Part shown: piece after piece, positions 1 to 8,342 of the stretch
Numbering within the stretch: position 1 is the stretch's first letter
How the letters are laid out: every line of letters begins with the position of its first letter
Assembly: GCA_002356215.1 (NCBI GenBank)
Contig: AP017959.1
Coordinates: forward strand, 868,001-932,000
Length of the DNA stretch: 64,000 bases
Origin: [Synechococcus] sp. NIES-970
Lineage (GTDB): Bacteria; Cyanobacteriota; Cyanobacteriia; Cyanobacteriales; MRBY01
Direction: 5' to 3'
Translations under genes and position numbers: made by a program
Notes under the pieces: generated by a model
Seen by the model: only the letters and a program-made list of their open reading frames with translations
Databases searched by the model: none
Told to the model about the DNA's origin: nothing

Positions 1-239
1 CCAACCTTTCCGAAGCCTTTATGGATCAAGTCAACATGGAAGGGGCGGACCTGACCAATGCCCTGTTTATCGATGCCGTCGCCCCGGGGACAAATTTCGC
101 TGGGGCCACTATCGATGGCGCAGATTTTTCCGGTGCGCTCCTCGACCGTTACCAATTGTCTGAACTCTGCAAACGGGCTTCCGGCACCAATACCGTCACG
201 AACATAGACACCCGCTACAGCCTCAACTGCAAGAACTAA
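1..239 (+). CDS. Pentapeptide-repeat protein, C-terminal part (copy 1, cut by window edge)
   Basis: These are the last 79 codons of a lumenal pentapeptide-repeat protein, identical to the end of the gene at 19771-20295. The reading phase has codons starting at base 3, and the 5' end lies left of the window. The visible part holds the final A(D/N)LxxA-type repeats and a C-terminal tail with two cysteines. Under the tandem model the gene is complete just upstream. Confidence 0.85.
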   Translation, partial: NLSEAFMDQVNMEGADLTNALFIDAVAPGTNFAGATIDGADFSGALLDRYQLSELCKRASGTNTVTNIDTRYSLNCKN

Positions 240-271
240 TATCCCCAGTTGCTGCTCTAATAATTCTGTAA

Positions 272-348
<77 letters not shown>

Positions 349-368
349 AAAAGCAGAATCCATACTAA

Positions 369-401
369 CACAGGTAAACCTTGCTAGGATAAAAACCTGT
401 G
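369..401 (+). promoter_or_regulatory. Inverted repeat around a possible lipA -10 element (copy 1)
   Basis: CACAGGT (369-375) and ACCTGTG (395-401) form a 7-bp inverted repeat with a 19-nt spacer. The spacer contains TTGCTAGGATAA, which resembles an extended -10 box pointing toward lipA. Repeats flanking a -10 box often bind a regulator, but the same sequence could form a leader hairpin. Function is inferred. Also present at 20425-20457. Confidence 0.35.
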
Positions 402-442
402 CGTTAATTTCAAAAGTTTGCAAAAAATAAGGAGCGATCGCC

Positions 443-1336
443 GTGGCGGTAAAACCAGAGTGGCTCAGAGTAAAAGCCCCCCAATGGCAGCGGGTTGGTA
501 GCGTCAAAGAAATTTTACGAGACCTCAACCTCAACACTGTCTGCGAAGAAGCTTCTTGTCCCAATATCGGCGAATGCTTTAACGCTGGTACTGCCACTTT
601 TTTGATCATGGGGCCTGCCTGTACCCGCGCCTGCCCCTACTGCGATATCGACTTTGATAAAGTGCCCCGGGGCCTTGATCCTGCCGAACCTGATAACCTG
701 GCTGAAGCCGTTCGTCGTTTGAACCTCAACCATGTGGTGATCACCTCCGTAAATCGCGATGACTTGCCCGATGGCGGTGCGAGTCAATTTGTGAAATGTA
801 TCGAACGCACCCGTACCCTTTCTCCCAAAACCACCATCGAAGTGCTCATTCCCGACCTCTGCGGCAATTGGGATGCCCTCGAAACTTTACTGCAAGCAGA
901 GCCTGAAGTTCTAAATCACAACACTGAGACAGTGCCTCGCCTCTACAAAAAAACTCGGCCCCAGGGAGATTATCAACGCTCTCTCGAATTGCTCCAGCGC
1001 ACCCGTGAGCTGACGCCCTGGGTCTACACAAAATCTGGGATTATGGTGGGCCTTGGGGAAACTGATGTTGAAGTCCGTGAAGTGATGCGCGATCTACGGG
1101 CCGTGGACTGTGACATTCTCACCATTGGCCAATATCTCCAGCCGACCCAAAAACACTTGGGTGTGAAAGATTTTGTGACCCCAGAGCAATTTGACGCTTG
1201 GCGTGAATATGGTGAATCCCTCGGCTTTTTGCAGGTGGTTTCTAGCCCGCTCACCCGCAGCTCCTACCACGCAGAACAGGTGCGCACTTTAATGGCAAGT
1301 CACCCTAGATCTAAACCTGTAATCATTGCGCGATGA
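443..1336 (+). CDS. lipA: Lipoyl synthase LipA (copy 1)
   Basis: A radical-SAM enzyme that inserts two sulfur atoms into protein-bound octanoyl groups to make lipoyl cofactors. The 297-aa product has the LipA-specific cysteines C34, C39 and C45 (CX4CX5C, auxiliary cluster), the radical-SAM C60, C64 and C67 (CX3CX2C), and the C-terminal RSSYHA signature that supplies a serine ligand to the auxiliary cluster. Translation starts at GTG 443 behind AAGGAG (429-434), with a HIP1 octamer filling the space between. Its stop overlaps the start of the downstream cysteine desulfurase as ATGA. An identical copy lies at 20499-21392. Confidence 0.96.
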   Translation: MAVKPEWLRVKAPQWQRVGSVKEILRDLNLNTVCEEASCPNIGECFNAGTATFLIMGPACTRACPYCDIDFDKVPRGLDPAEPDNLAEAVRRLNLNHVVITSVNRDDLPDGGASQFVKCIERTRTLSPKTTIEVLIPDLCGNWDALETLLQAEPEVLNHNTETVPRLYKKTRPQGDYQRSLELLQRTRELTPWVYTKSGIMVGLGETDVEVREVMRDLRAVDCDILTIGQYLQPTQKHLGVKDFVTPEQFDAWREYGESLGFLQVVSSPLTRSSYHAEQVRTLMASHPRSKPVIIAR

Positions 1337-2493
1337 AACGTCCTATCTATCTGGATAACCATGCGACAACCCCCGTCGATCCGCAGGTACTGGAAGCGAT
1401 GTTGCCCTACTTTACGGAGCAGTTTGGCAATCCAGCCAGCGCCGGCCATATGTATGGTTGGGAAGCCAGCGCGGCGGTAGAACGGGCGAGGGAGATCATT
1501 GCCACCAGCATTGGAGCAGAGCCAGAGGAGATTGTGTTTACGAGCGGGGCAACGGAGGCAAACAATTTAGCGATTAAAGGGGTGGCTGAAGCCTATTTTG
1601 AAAAAGGCAGACACATTGTCACGGTGCAAACGGAACACCGGGCAGTGCTTGACCCCTGCGCCTATCTAGAAACCCTGGGTTTTGAGATCACCTATCTACC
1701 AGTACAAGCCAATGGGTTACTGGATTTATCGCTGCTGGAAACAGCGCTCCGTCAAGATACGGTGCTGGTTTCGGTGATGGCGGCCAATAACGAGATTGGG
1801 GTACTGCAACCGATCGCCCAAATCGGGGCCCTTTGCCACGAGCGGGGGATTTTATTTCACTGTGACGCGGCCCAGGCGATCGCCAAAATCGCGATCAATG
1901 TGCAGACCCAAAATATTGACCTCCTTTCCCTCACCGCCCACAAAATTTATGGTCCCAAAGGCATTGGGGCGCTGTATGTGCGCCGGAAAAATCCCCGGGT
2001 TAACCTCGCCCCCCAACTCCACGGCGGCGGCCAAGAACGGGGCAGACGCTCAGGGACCCTCTATACCCCCCAGATTGTCGGGTTTGCTAAAGCTGTCGAA
2101 CTGGGTTTAGCCCAGATGACCGAAGAGAATACCCGGATTAGAAAATTGCGCGATCGCCTCTGGGCGCACCTCAAAACCATTGAAGGGATTCATTTAAACG
2201 GTGACCTAGAACAACGGCTGCCCCAAAATTTAAACGTGAGTTTTGAAAAAATTGACGGTGCAGCCCTCCTCCTGGGCCTGAGAAATACCGTTGCCCTCTC
2301 CACTGGATCTGCCTGTAGTTCCGGTAAACCCTCCCATGTGCTCACCGCTTTAGGTCGTTCCCCAGACCTCTGCCGCGCCTCCCTCCGTTTTGGTTTGGGT
2401 CGCTTTACCACGGCCCCAGAACTCGATACCGTCGCGTCCAGCCTGAGTCAAACCATCACAACCCTCCAGAAAATCCCATCGAAGGCACCCTGA
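1333..2493 (+). CDS. Cysteine desulfurase, NifS/IscS type (copy 1)
   Basis: A PLP enzyme that removes sulfur from cysteine for Fe-S clusters and other thio-cofactors. The 386-aa product shows the N-terminal YLDNHATTP motif, the GATEANN PLP-phosphate region, EHRA, HCDAAQ, the Schiff-base lysine in [10 protein letters not shown] near residue 204, and the active cysteine in STGSACSSG near residue 325. It starts at ATG 1333 inside the lipA stop (4-nt overlap), so the two genes are probably translated as a pair. Cyanobacteria carry several desulfurase paralogues, so no symbol is given. Identical copy at 21389-22549. Confidence 0.93.
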   Translation: MKRPIYLDNHATTPVDPQVLEAMLPYFTEQFGNPASAGHMYGWEASAAVERAREIIATSIGAEPEEIVFTSGATEANNLAIKGVAEAYFEKGRHIVTVQTEHRAVLDPCAYLETLGFEITYLPVQANGLLDLSLLETALRQDTVLVSVMAANNEIGVLQPIAQIGALCHERGILFHCDAAQAIAKIAINVQTQNIDLLSLTAHKIYGPKGIGALYVRRKNPRVNLAPQLHGGGQERGRRSGTLYTPQIVGFAKAVELGLAQMTEENTRIRKLRDRLWAHLKTIEGIHLNGDLEQRLPQNLNVSFEKIDGAALLLGLRNTVALSTGSACSSGKPSHVLTALGRSPDLCRASLRFGLGRFTTAPELDTVASSLSQTITTLQKIPSKAP

Positions 2494-2847
2494 AGTTGAT
2501 CCAAAGTGAACACTTGGCCTTAAAATAGAATTTAAGGCGATGGCAAACATGCCGCTAAAGCTTCCATATTTTTAGCCGTAACCGTCTTCTGCCTCCGCAC
2601 AGCGTGCGAGGCAAAAACTTGCCCCGGTCTTTGCTTTCCGTTGCGGTAACTTTAACTTTTTTCCACAACCAAACAAGATTCGGCGATCGCCCCATCTATT
2701 CTCATCCAGCCATACACAGATCTATGTCTGCGATGAAGTCTGCACGAAACAAAAGATATCTAGCCTAGTTTCACAGCATTTATCAAACAACAGAACTTGC
2801 ACAGAGCAGTTTTTTCAGCACTAAGCGAAAAAAATCGAGGAATTTGA
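2494..2847 (+). promoter_or_regulatory. 354-bp gene-free leader region of rne (copy 1)
   Basis: No open frame with coding character is visible here. It lies between the desulfurase stop and the RNase E start. It contains a strong hairpin at 2590-2613: TGCCT and CGCAC pair with GTGCG and AGGCA around an AGC loop, with one bulged C. It is followed by A-rich sequence, not a T run, so it does not look like a terminator. Long 5' leaders that are cleavage targets for autoregulation are known for bacterial rne genes. That role is inferred here. Repeated at 22550-22903. Confidence 0.5.
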
Positions 2848-4959
2848 ATGCCTAAGCAAATTATTATTGCAGAGCAGCATCAGATTGCTGCCGTTTTTTG
2901 GGAAGACCAAATCCAAGAAATTGTTGTATCTACTGGTGCTCAACAAGTCGGGGACATTTATCTAGGCATTGTCGAAAATGTCATTCCTGGTATTGACGCA
3001 GCGTTTGTCAATATCGGCGATACAGAAAAAAACGGCTTTATCCACGTCACCGACCTCGGCCCCATCCGACTCCGAAAAAATTCCAGCTCAATCATCGAAC
3101 TCCTTGAACCCCAACAAAGAGCCTTGGTTCAAGTCATGAAAGAACCAACCGGGAATAAGGGGCCGCGCTTAACCGGAAATATTACCCTGCCCGGTCGCTA
3201 CGTAGTCTTGATGCCCTACAGCAAAGGTGTTAATCTCTCCCGACGCATCAGTGATGAAAGTGAACGTAATCGCCTACGGGCCTTAGCCGTGCTGATGAAA
3301 CCCCCAGGTATGGGTCTCCTCGTTCGCACCGAGGCCGAAGGGACCGATGAAGAATCGATCATCGAAGATCTCGAACTCCTTCAAAAACAGTGGGAATCGA
3401 TCCAGCAACAGGCAAATCATGGTCGCGCGCCGCTCCTGATCAACCGCGATGATGACTTTATCCAACGAGTCCTGCGGGATATGTACAGCGATGAAGTGAA
3501 CCGCATTGTGGTGGATTCAGCCCATGGGGTTAAGCGGGTAAAAAGCCAACTGATGAATTGGCAAGGCGGGAAAGCGCCCGATGGCTTACTCATTGATCAC
3601 CACCGCGAAAAACAGTCTGTTCTGGATTATTTCCGGGTAAATGCGGCCATTCGCGAAGCTCTCAAACCAAGGGTGGAGCTGCCTTCGGGAGGGTACATCA
3701 TCATTGAACCCACCGAAGCGCTCACGGTCATTGATGTCAACTCTGGCTCATTTACGAAATCAGCAACAGCGCGGGAAACGGTGCTCTGGACGAACTATGA
3801 AGCTGCCACAGAAATTGCACGACAATTGCGTCTTCGTAATATTGGTGGGGTGATTGTCGTAGATTTCATTGATATGGATTCCCGACATGATCAATTGAAG
3901 TTGTTAGAGCATTTCACCGGAATTTTAAAATCAGATAAGGCTAGACCACAGATTGCCCAGTTGTCAGAATTGGGCCTGGTGGAATTGACCCGTAAGCGTC
4001 AGGGCCAAAATCTTTATGAACTCTTTGGTAAACCTTGTGCCCATTGCAATGGCCTTGGTCATTTAGTGCATTTACCTGGGGAAGAAGAAGCGGTTCCTCT
4101 ACAGCTTAGTGTAATGTCTTCTCTTTCTTTGCAGTCGGGCTCCCGGACGCCTGGGGAAAGTCGTCCAGTCCTTCCGGGACGTAGGACGCCGAATACTGCC
4201 CATGGCCGTCGCCTAACTTCGCGGGTTTCTCGGAGTAAGCTTGTCACCCAAGAGCCTGTTTCTGGCACTGAGCCTCTAAATTTGGTACATCATCCTGATT
4301 ATCAAGAGCAGGGTGGGAGCGGCAATAGTCGCCGACGTCGCCGGCGTGCTCCGGAAGTTGCCAGTAAACCTGTGCTCCGGGATGTGAAAGAACTGCGGGA
4401 AGACAATGGTAATGATGGTGGCGATCGCCTCCAGCAAAATGAACCCCAAGAATCCAAAGTCGTCACACCAGAAAACAACAATAATACGCCGGCTCCACGC
4501 TTTGAGCGCCGCGAGCGGGGCCGCTTCCGTCGGGATGAACCCAAAGAAACGATTCAAGTGGAAATGACGGAGCAGGAAAAAAGCCTCTATGCCCTTATTG
4601 GGGTGTCGCCTCTGGTTCGTCTAGATCCCGCCATCAAAAAAGATCCCCGTTCAACCATTGTGCAAATTGTCAGCCCTGGAAGCCTTGATGCCGCCCAGGA
4701 AGAAGCTGCAGTGACGCCGGAAAAAACAAAATCTGAAGCCACCGAGCTTGAGCCTGTTGAGTCTGAACCCAACCAACCTCAACAGTTAGATCTCACCCAT
4801 TTAGCCACCGCGAAAAAGCAGGAACTTTCGTCTGCCACCAGCGGTGAGTCAACGCCACAGGTGGCCACTGTCCCCGCAGTAACACCTGAAAATAATGCCG
4901 AGGAAGAGGCCCCGGTTGGCCGCCGGCGCCGCCGTCGTCGCTCTTCGAGCAGCAATTAA
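2848..4959 (+). CDS. rne: Ribonuclease E/G family endoribonuclease (copy 1)
   Basis: The main RNA-degrading and processing endonuclease. The 703-aa product starts with an S1 RNA-binding domain (about residues 35-110, GDIYLGIVENVIPGIDAAFV), then the RNase H-like/DNase I-like catalytic core with VIDVNSGSFT and GGVIVVDFIDMD carrying the metal-binding acids, then a Zn-link CAHCNGLG. From about residue 430 the tail is low complexity, rich in Arg, Pro and Glu. The C-terminus reads RRRRRRRSSSSN, matching the Arg-rich element reported in cyanobacteria to recruit polynucleotide phosphorylase. GAGGA precedes ATG 2848. Identical copy at 22904-25015. Confidence 0.95.
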   Translation: MPKQIIIAEQHQIAAVFWEDQIQEIVVSTGAQQVGDIYLGIVENVIPGIDAAFVNIGDTEKNGFIHVTDLGPIRLRKNSSSIIELLEPQQRALVQVMKEPTGNKGPRLTGNITLPGRYVVLMPYSKGVNLSRRISDESERNRLRALAVLMKPPGMGLLVRTEAEGTDEESIIEDLELLQKQWESIQQQANHGRAPLLINRDDDFIQRVLRDMYSDEVNRIVVDSAHGVKRVKSQLMNWQGGKAPDGLLIDHHREKQSVLDYFRVNAAIREALKPRVELPSGGYIIIEPTEALTVIDVNSGSFTKSATARETVLWTNYEAATEIARQLRLRNIGGVIVVDFIDMDSRHDQLKLLEHFTGILKSDKARPQIAQLSELGLVELTRKRQGQNLYELFGKPCAHCNGLGHLVHLPGEEEAVPLQLSVMSSLSLQSGSRTPGESRPVLPGRRTPNTAHGRRLTSRVSRSKLVTQEPVSGTEPLNLVHHPDYQEQGGSGNSRRRRRRAPEVASKPVLRDVKELREDNGNDGGDRLQQNEPQESKVVTPENNNNTPAPRFERRERGRFRRDEPKETIQVEMTEQEKSLYALIGVSPLVRLDPAIKKDPRSTIVQIVSPGSLDAAQEEAAVTPEKTKSEATELEPVESEPNQPQQLDLTHLATAKKQELSSATSGESTPQVATVPAVTPENNAEEEAPVGRRRRRRRSSSSN

Positions 4960-4979
4960 CGGTTTTTTTCGTTATTCTG

Positions 4980-5005
4980 AGGCAGTGGCAACGCTGCCTT
5001 TTTTT
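4980..5005 (+). terminator. Intrinsic terminator after rne (copy 1)
   Basis: GGCAGTG (4981-4987), a GCAA tetraloop and CGCTGCC (4992-4998) form a 7-bp stem with one U-G pair, extended by A-T at the base. Seven T residues follow. It lies 20 nt after the rne stop. Repeated at 25036-25061. Confidence 0.85.
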
Positions 5006-5047
5006 GATCTTTGATATTGTTTTACTCCTTCGCTATTTCCAAAACCT

Positions 5048-5875
5048 ATGGCCGCTACCCAAACGACCGACGCTATCTTGACCGCTCTGCACCATTTGAT
5101 TGGTGTGGTTGCCCAACTGCGATCGCCTGAGGGGGGCTGTCCTTGGGATTTGGAGCAAACGCCCCAGACGCTCATTCCCTACGTTATTGAAGAAGCCTAT
5201 GAAGTCGTCCATGCCCTCCGCCAAGATGACCAACAGGCGATCGCCGAAGAACTAGGCGACCTCCTCCTCCAGGTGATTTTACAAGCCCAAATCGCCCAAG
5301 AATATGGACATTTCAGCCTCCAAGAAGTCGCTGAAGGCATTAGTCAAAAACTGATTCGTCGCCATCCCCATGTTTTTGGAGAAGCCATTGCAACGACCAC
5401 AGCCGAAGTGCGCCAAAATTGGGATGCGATTAAGGCCCAAGAAAAAGGAGAATCTCTCCATTCAAAAAACCAACTGAGTCAAAAACTAGAGCGCTACAAC
5501 AGCACCCTACCGCCGCTTATGGCTAGTCTCAAGATGTCTGAAAAAGCAGCAGTAGCAGGTTTTGAATGGGAAAATATCACAGAAGTTTGGGATAAATTCA
5601 CAGAAGAACTCACAGAATTTAAAGAAGCCCTGGGGAGCGACAACAAAGCACATCAAGAAGCAGAATTAGGAGATCTACTCTTTACAGTCGTCAATCTCGC
5701 CCGTTGGTATGATCTAGATCCTAGTGCGGCTCTCCACGGCACAAATCAGCGCATGGTACAACGCATTACTCTGATGGAAAATTTTGCCGAAAAATCTCTC
5801 AGTGACTATTCCCTCTCTGAACTAGAAACCCTTTGGCAACAAGCCAAATCCCATCTTCAGCAGCACAAAACTTAA
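5048..5875 (+). CDS. mazG: Nucleoside triphosphate pyrophosphohydrolase MazG (copy 1)
   Basis: Hydrolyses NTPs to NMP and pyrophosphate, a house-cleaning and (p)ppGpp-linked activity. The 275-aa product fits the two-domain MazG length. The first domain has RSPEGGCPWDLEQT, the metal-binding VIEEAYEV (EExxE-like) and EELGDLLLQV. The second has EELTEFKEA and ELGDLLFTVVNLARW. ATG 5048 has no obvious Shine-Dalgarno sequence. It follows the rne terminator, so it probably has its own promoter. Identical copy at 25104-25931. Confidence 0.92.
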   Translation: MAATQTTDAILTALHHLIGVVAQLRSPEGGCPWDLEQTPQTLIPYVIEEAYEVVHALRQDDQQAIAEELGDLLLQVILQAQIAQEYGHFSLQEVAEGISQKLIRRHPHVFGEAIATTTAEVRQNWDAIKAQEKGESLHSKNQLSQKLERYNSTLPPLMASLKMSEKAAVAGFEWENITEVWDKFTEELTEFKEALGSDNKAHQEAELGDLLFTVVNLARWYDLDPSAALHGTNQRMVQRITLMENFAEKSLSDYSLSELETLWQQAKSHLQQHKT

Positions 5876-6542
5876 ATCAAACACTCATCAACTTCAGTAA
5901 AGGCAACGACTGACCGCTTCTTTGCTCAATTAAGGGTAACTAAAGACATTATCCTCGGGCTGATTGAAGGATGACGATATTTGTTGTCAGATAGAGGCAC
6001 TTAATTGCCGCTGCCTAATTTTGTAAACAGATCAGTATTTTCTCAGTGTGCTCTCTGTGAAAATCATCAAAAGCGCTTGGGTTAATGTAGAAATGTCTCA
6101 ATTAATTCTTGTATTTCATAGGATTGGCGATCGCAGAGATTAACAAAAATCAACACTAATCTTGACAAGAGCTTCATTTTTTGGAAGGTTTATCTTCCTG
6201 AGACAGAGATATAATAGATAGGTAGCCTATCTCGAAACTTAGTCTTGGCCCTGTTACGGAATTTCTCCCGTAAGTGTGTCAGGATAAAGTTTGAGGAAAT
6301 GTTAAGATTTAAGCCTGGCCTCGTCATTTCTCGCTGATCTAGCTCTCCCGAAAATAGACTGCCGACAGTAGAGATACCGCATGCTTGATATCTGCGGCAA
6401 TGATAGAGGCAAGTCAACACTAGATTTTTTAAATTTCTTCATCCTGAAGAACCCAGGGGAGACTTTTCATTGCTCCTTGCGTCAACCTTCATAGCAGTAG
6501 GTATTTGTCGTAACTTAGGCTCTGTATTTAAATTTAACTCCT
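5876..6542. other. 667-bp gene-free gap with several hairpins (copy 1)
   Basis: No open frame here looks coding; the longest (76 codons, minus strand) has random composition. Several stems lie close together: AGATAGG/CCTATCT with a TAG loop (6216-6232), TTACGG/CCGTAA (6254-6273) and CCGCA/TGCGG (6377-6397). No T-rich terminator follows mazG directly. A structured small RNA or a long leader for the downstream 316-aa gene is possible. I recognise no known RNA family. Repeated at 25932-26598. Confidence 0.4.
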
Positions 6543-7493
6543 ATGGAAGATAAACAGTGGTGGAATAAACCCTTAGTCGGGGATGCTAGTCTAACGGAAA
6601 AGATTGCAAAGTTAATTAGTAAAGAATCCGTCCCTGACAGTGCTGTTTTAGCCCATCGGAAATTTTTACGAGAACTCAATGCTAAAGCTTGGCATGTGCA
6701 ACGCATTGAGTTGAATAAATTTGATAATGCAGATTTTGTCGCCTACGCGCAAATGCGGATTTTACTCGAAAAAAACCTAGGGGATTTTCAAGGTCTGAAA
6801 CGGGTTACTCAGTTATTAGAACTTGCCTTAACAGCGGCGGAAAGCTATCTACTGATTTCAGAGACAGAACTACAATTTCGTAGTCCGATTCAAAAAAGTA
6901 TCTATAAATTTATTTCCCAAGTTTTAGCAACAAAAGAACATCAAGAAGTTCTAGAGATTATTCACCAAAAAGTATGGCCCCTAATTGATAAGGTTAAAAC
7001 AGAAAAAGGGAAGGTGGTTTTAAAAAGCTATTTGATGGCCATTGACAAGGTAGCACAGTATGCAGACGGCCTTGAGCTGCTGCGTTTATTTAAGCAAGCC
7101 AGCTATAGCTATACTGTTTTGCGTATTATTTCGAGTATCTCAAAAACCCTTACTAAATCAGATGTTTATGATATGCAAGGGGTCAGTTTGCAAATTATTG
7201 ATAATCAAGAAATTTTCAATAATTTGGCAAAAATTCTTCAGGTACCGCCAGAACATGACAACCCCCGCTCCTATGCGAGAATGCTGCAGTTTATCGCTTT
7301 TAAATATAAGTATCAACAAGAAGATTTAGATTTTCAACGACTATTACAGCGCCTACGAGATTGGGAACAACCTTATCTCAGTATTGCTGCCTTGCGAGAG
7401 CAGTATTCGGCCCAAGAGTATAATCTTCCGAAGGAATTTAAGGAAACCCTGGCTGCTCTGGAGATTTACGAAAAATATAAGCGTTATTTATAA
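6543..7493 (+). CDS. Unknown helical protein, 316 aa (copy 1)
   Basis: I do not recognise this family. The product has no signal peptide, no hydrophobic membrane segment and no cysteine pairs. It is rich in Leu, Lys, Glu and Gln and looks all-helical, with repeated leucine-spaced segments that could form helical-repeat packing (about residues 70-300). It begins MEDKQWWNKPLVGD. The gene is more AT-rich than lipA or rne around it and has no clear Shine-Dalgarno sequence. It is isolated behind a 667-bp gap and converges with the minus-strand GntR remnant. Identical copy at 26599-27549. Confidence 0.75.
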   Translation: MEDKQWWNKPLVGDASLTEKIAKLISKESVPDSAVLAHRKFLRELNAKAWHVQRIELNKFDNADFVAYAQMRILLEKNLGDFQGLKRVTQLLELALTAAESYLLISETELQFRSPIQKSIYKFISQVLATKEHQEVLEIIHQKVWPLIDKVKTEKGKVVLKSYLMAIDKVAQYADGLELLRLFKQASYSYTVLRIISSISKTLTKSDVYDMQGVSLQIIDNQEIFNNLAKILQVPPEHDNPRSYARMLQFIAFKYKYQQEDLDFQRLLQRLRDWEQPYLSIAALREQYSAQEYNLPKEFKETLAALEIYEKYKRYL

Positions 7494-7555
7494 AGCCTTC
7501 TTGCTCAAACGATCCTGCTAGGCAAAGGGCCTGCTCTATGGAGTATTTGGTCATT

Positions 7556-7675
7556 TCATGGGGTCACAGGATCGATGAGGTGATTAATCTGGGCATTGGT
7601 GGTACTGAGGGCGGCTTCGGTAGCGATGTCGAGGTAAGTTTGACGTTCGGTGGGAGACGGAAAGGACATAGGCAT
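7556..7675 (-). pseudogene. Hybrid ORF at the duplication junction (inositol monophosphatase start fused to GntR end)
   Basis: This 39-codon frame starts at ATG 7675 and stops at TGA 7556-7558. Its first ~22 residues, containing PTERQTYLDIATEAA, resemble the N-terminus of cyanobacterial inositol monophosphatases. Its last residues, LSTTNAQINHLIDPVTP, are exactly the C-terminus of the GntR regulator at 27612-28625. The crossover at 7611/7612 keeps the frame open. It lies 54 nt behind the Fed2-like ferredoxin. In Synechocystis I recall ferredoxin sll1382 being next to the monophosphatase sll1383, which supports the assignment. The short product is unlikely to be functional. The monophosphatase identity rests on about 20 residues. 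Confidence 0.7.
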
Positions 7676-7729
7676 GGGGAGCGGTTTTGCTAAAGGTAAG
7701 GTGAGGCGATCGCCTTTTTCATCATTGCC

Positions 7730-8098
7730 TTAATCTTCATCGAGGGGCAGCCCAAAGCGGATCCGCCCTTTGCCGAAATTCCGGCCAAACTGCAGTTCAT
7801 AAACCTCATCCTCGTCCTGGGTTTCCACCACCAAATCACTCTTGGCATGACTAACGCACATTAAGGCATAGCCTTGCCGTTGCAAGTCTGGGGAAAGACC
7901 CATGGCGTATTTCTGCTCAAGATCACCAGATAAAACTCTGACAGCGCAGGTGGTGCAGGCTCCATTACGGCACGAGAAAGGAATTTGAAAACCCTGTTTT
8001 TCGATACTCCGCAGAATGTACTCATCTTCCGGGACAATAAAAGTCTGGGTTTCGTTAATTTGCCGATAATTGATTGTGATTTTGTGAGTTTTAGCCAT
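7730..8098 (-). CDS. [2Fe-2S] ferredoxin with C-terminal extension, Fed2/FdC2-like
   Basis: A plant-type ferredoxin of 122 aa. The cluster ligands are C43, C48, C51 and C81 (CX4CX2CX29C, in SCRNGACTTCAVRV and ALMCVSHA). It is about 25 residues longer than photosynthetic PetF, with an extra C-terminal segment ending GRIRFGLPLDED. This size and the CRNGACTTC motif fit the Fed2/FdC2 branch, which has been linked to low-iron responses. It is followed on the same strand by the truncated monophosphatase start. The photosynthetic electron-donor role of PetF should not be assumed. Under the tandem model a second copy lies left of the window. Confidence 0.85.
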   Translation of the reverse strand: MAKTHKITINYRQINETQTFIVPEDEYILRSIEKQGFQIPFSCRNGACTTCAVRVLSGDLEQKYAMGLSPDLQRQGYALMCVSHAKSDLVVETQDEDEVYELQFGRNFGKGRIRFGLPLDED

Positions 8099-8121
8099 GT
8101 GACACCAAAAAAAATAAAAAG

Positions 8122-8149
8122 TTGCCTTTTCCTTTGGTTATTGTATAAT
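8122..8149 (+). promoter_or_regulatory. Sigma-70-type promoter of tRNA-Ser
   Basis: TTGCCT (8122-8127) and TATAAT (8144-8149) are separated by 16 bp. Transcription would start near 8156, about 13 nt before the tRNA. It lies in the short divergent space shared with the ferredoxin gene. Confidence 0.6.
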
Positions 8150-8168
8150 CATTAACCGTGCCCCATCT

Positions 8169-8255
8169 GGAGAGATGGCCGAGTGGTTGAAGGCGCAGCA
8201 CTGGAAATGCTGTTTAGGGGTAACTCTAACGAGGGTTCGAATCCCTCTCTCTCCG
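8169..8255 (+). tRNA. tRNA-Ser(GGA)
   Basis: An 87-nt class II tRNA. The acceptor pair is GGAGAGA/TCTCTCC with discriminator G. The anticodon stem CAGCA/TGCTG holds the loop CTGGAAA, giving anticodon GGA for UCC and UCU codons. A long variable arm (about 8214-8231) and the T-loop TTCGAAT follow. CCA is not encoded. Confidence 0.96.
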
Positions 8256-8284
8256 TTCTAAATTTAGAACTTAATTTCTCAAAG

Positions 8285-8310
8285 AGCCCCGGAATAATCC
8301 AGGGCTTTTT
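8285..8310 (+). terminator. Terminator after tRNA-Ser
   Basis: AGCCC pairs with GGGCT and an inner GGA pairs with TCC around ATAA, with one C-A mismatch. Five T residues end it. It starts 30 nt after the tRNA and just before the ABC-F gene, which converges from the right. Confidence 0.6.
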
Positions 8311-8342
8311 GGGTTAGTAATGTAGGAATATAGAGATGTCAC

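Noticed and set aside
6190..6420. Minus-strand 76-codon frame in the 667-bp gap
   Set aside because: Composition looks random and it runs through the hairpins; no family signal.
7600..7680. Possible insertion sequence or site-specific recombination at the duplication junction
   Set aside because: No inverted terminal repeat, integrase, tRNA end or long direct repeat is present there; the join lies inside two coding sequences.
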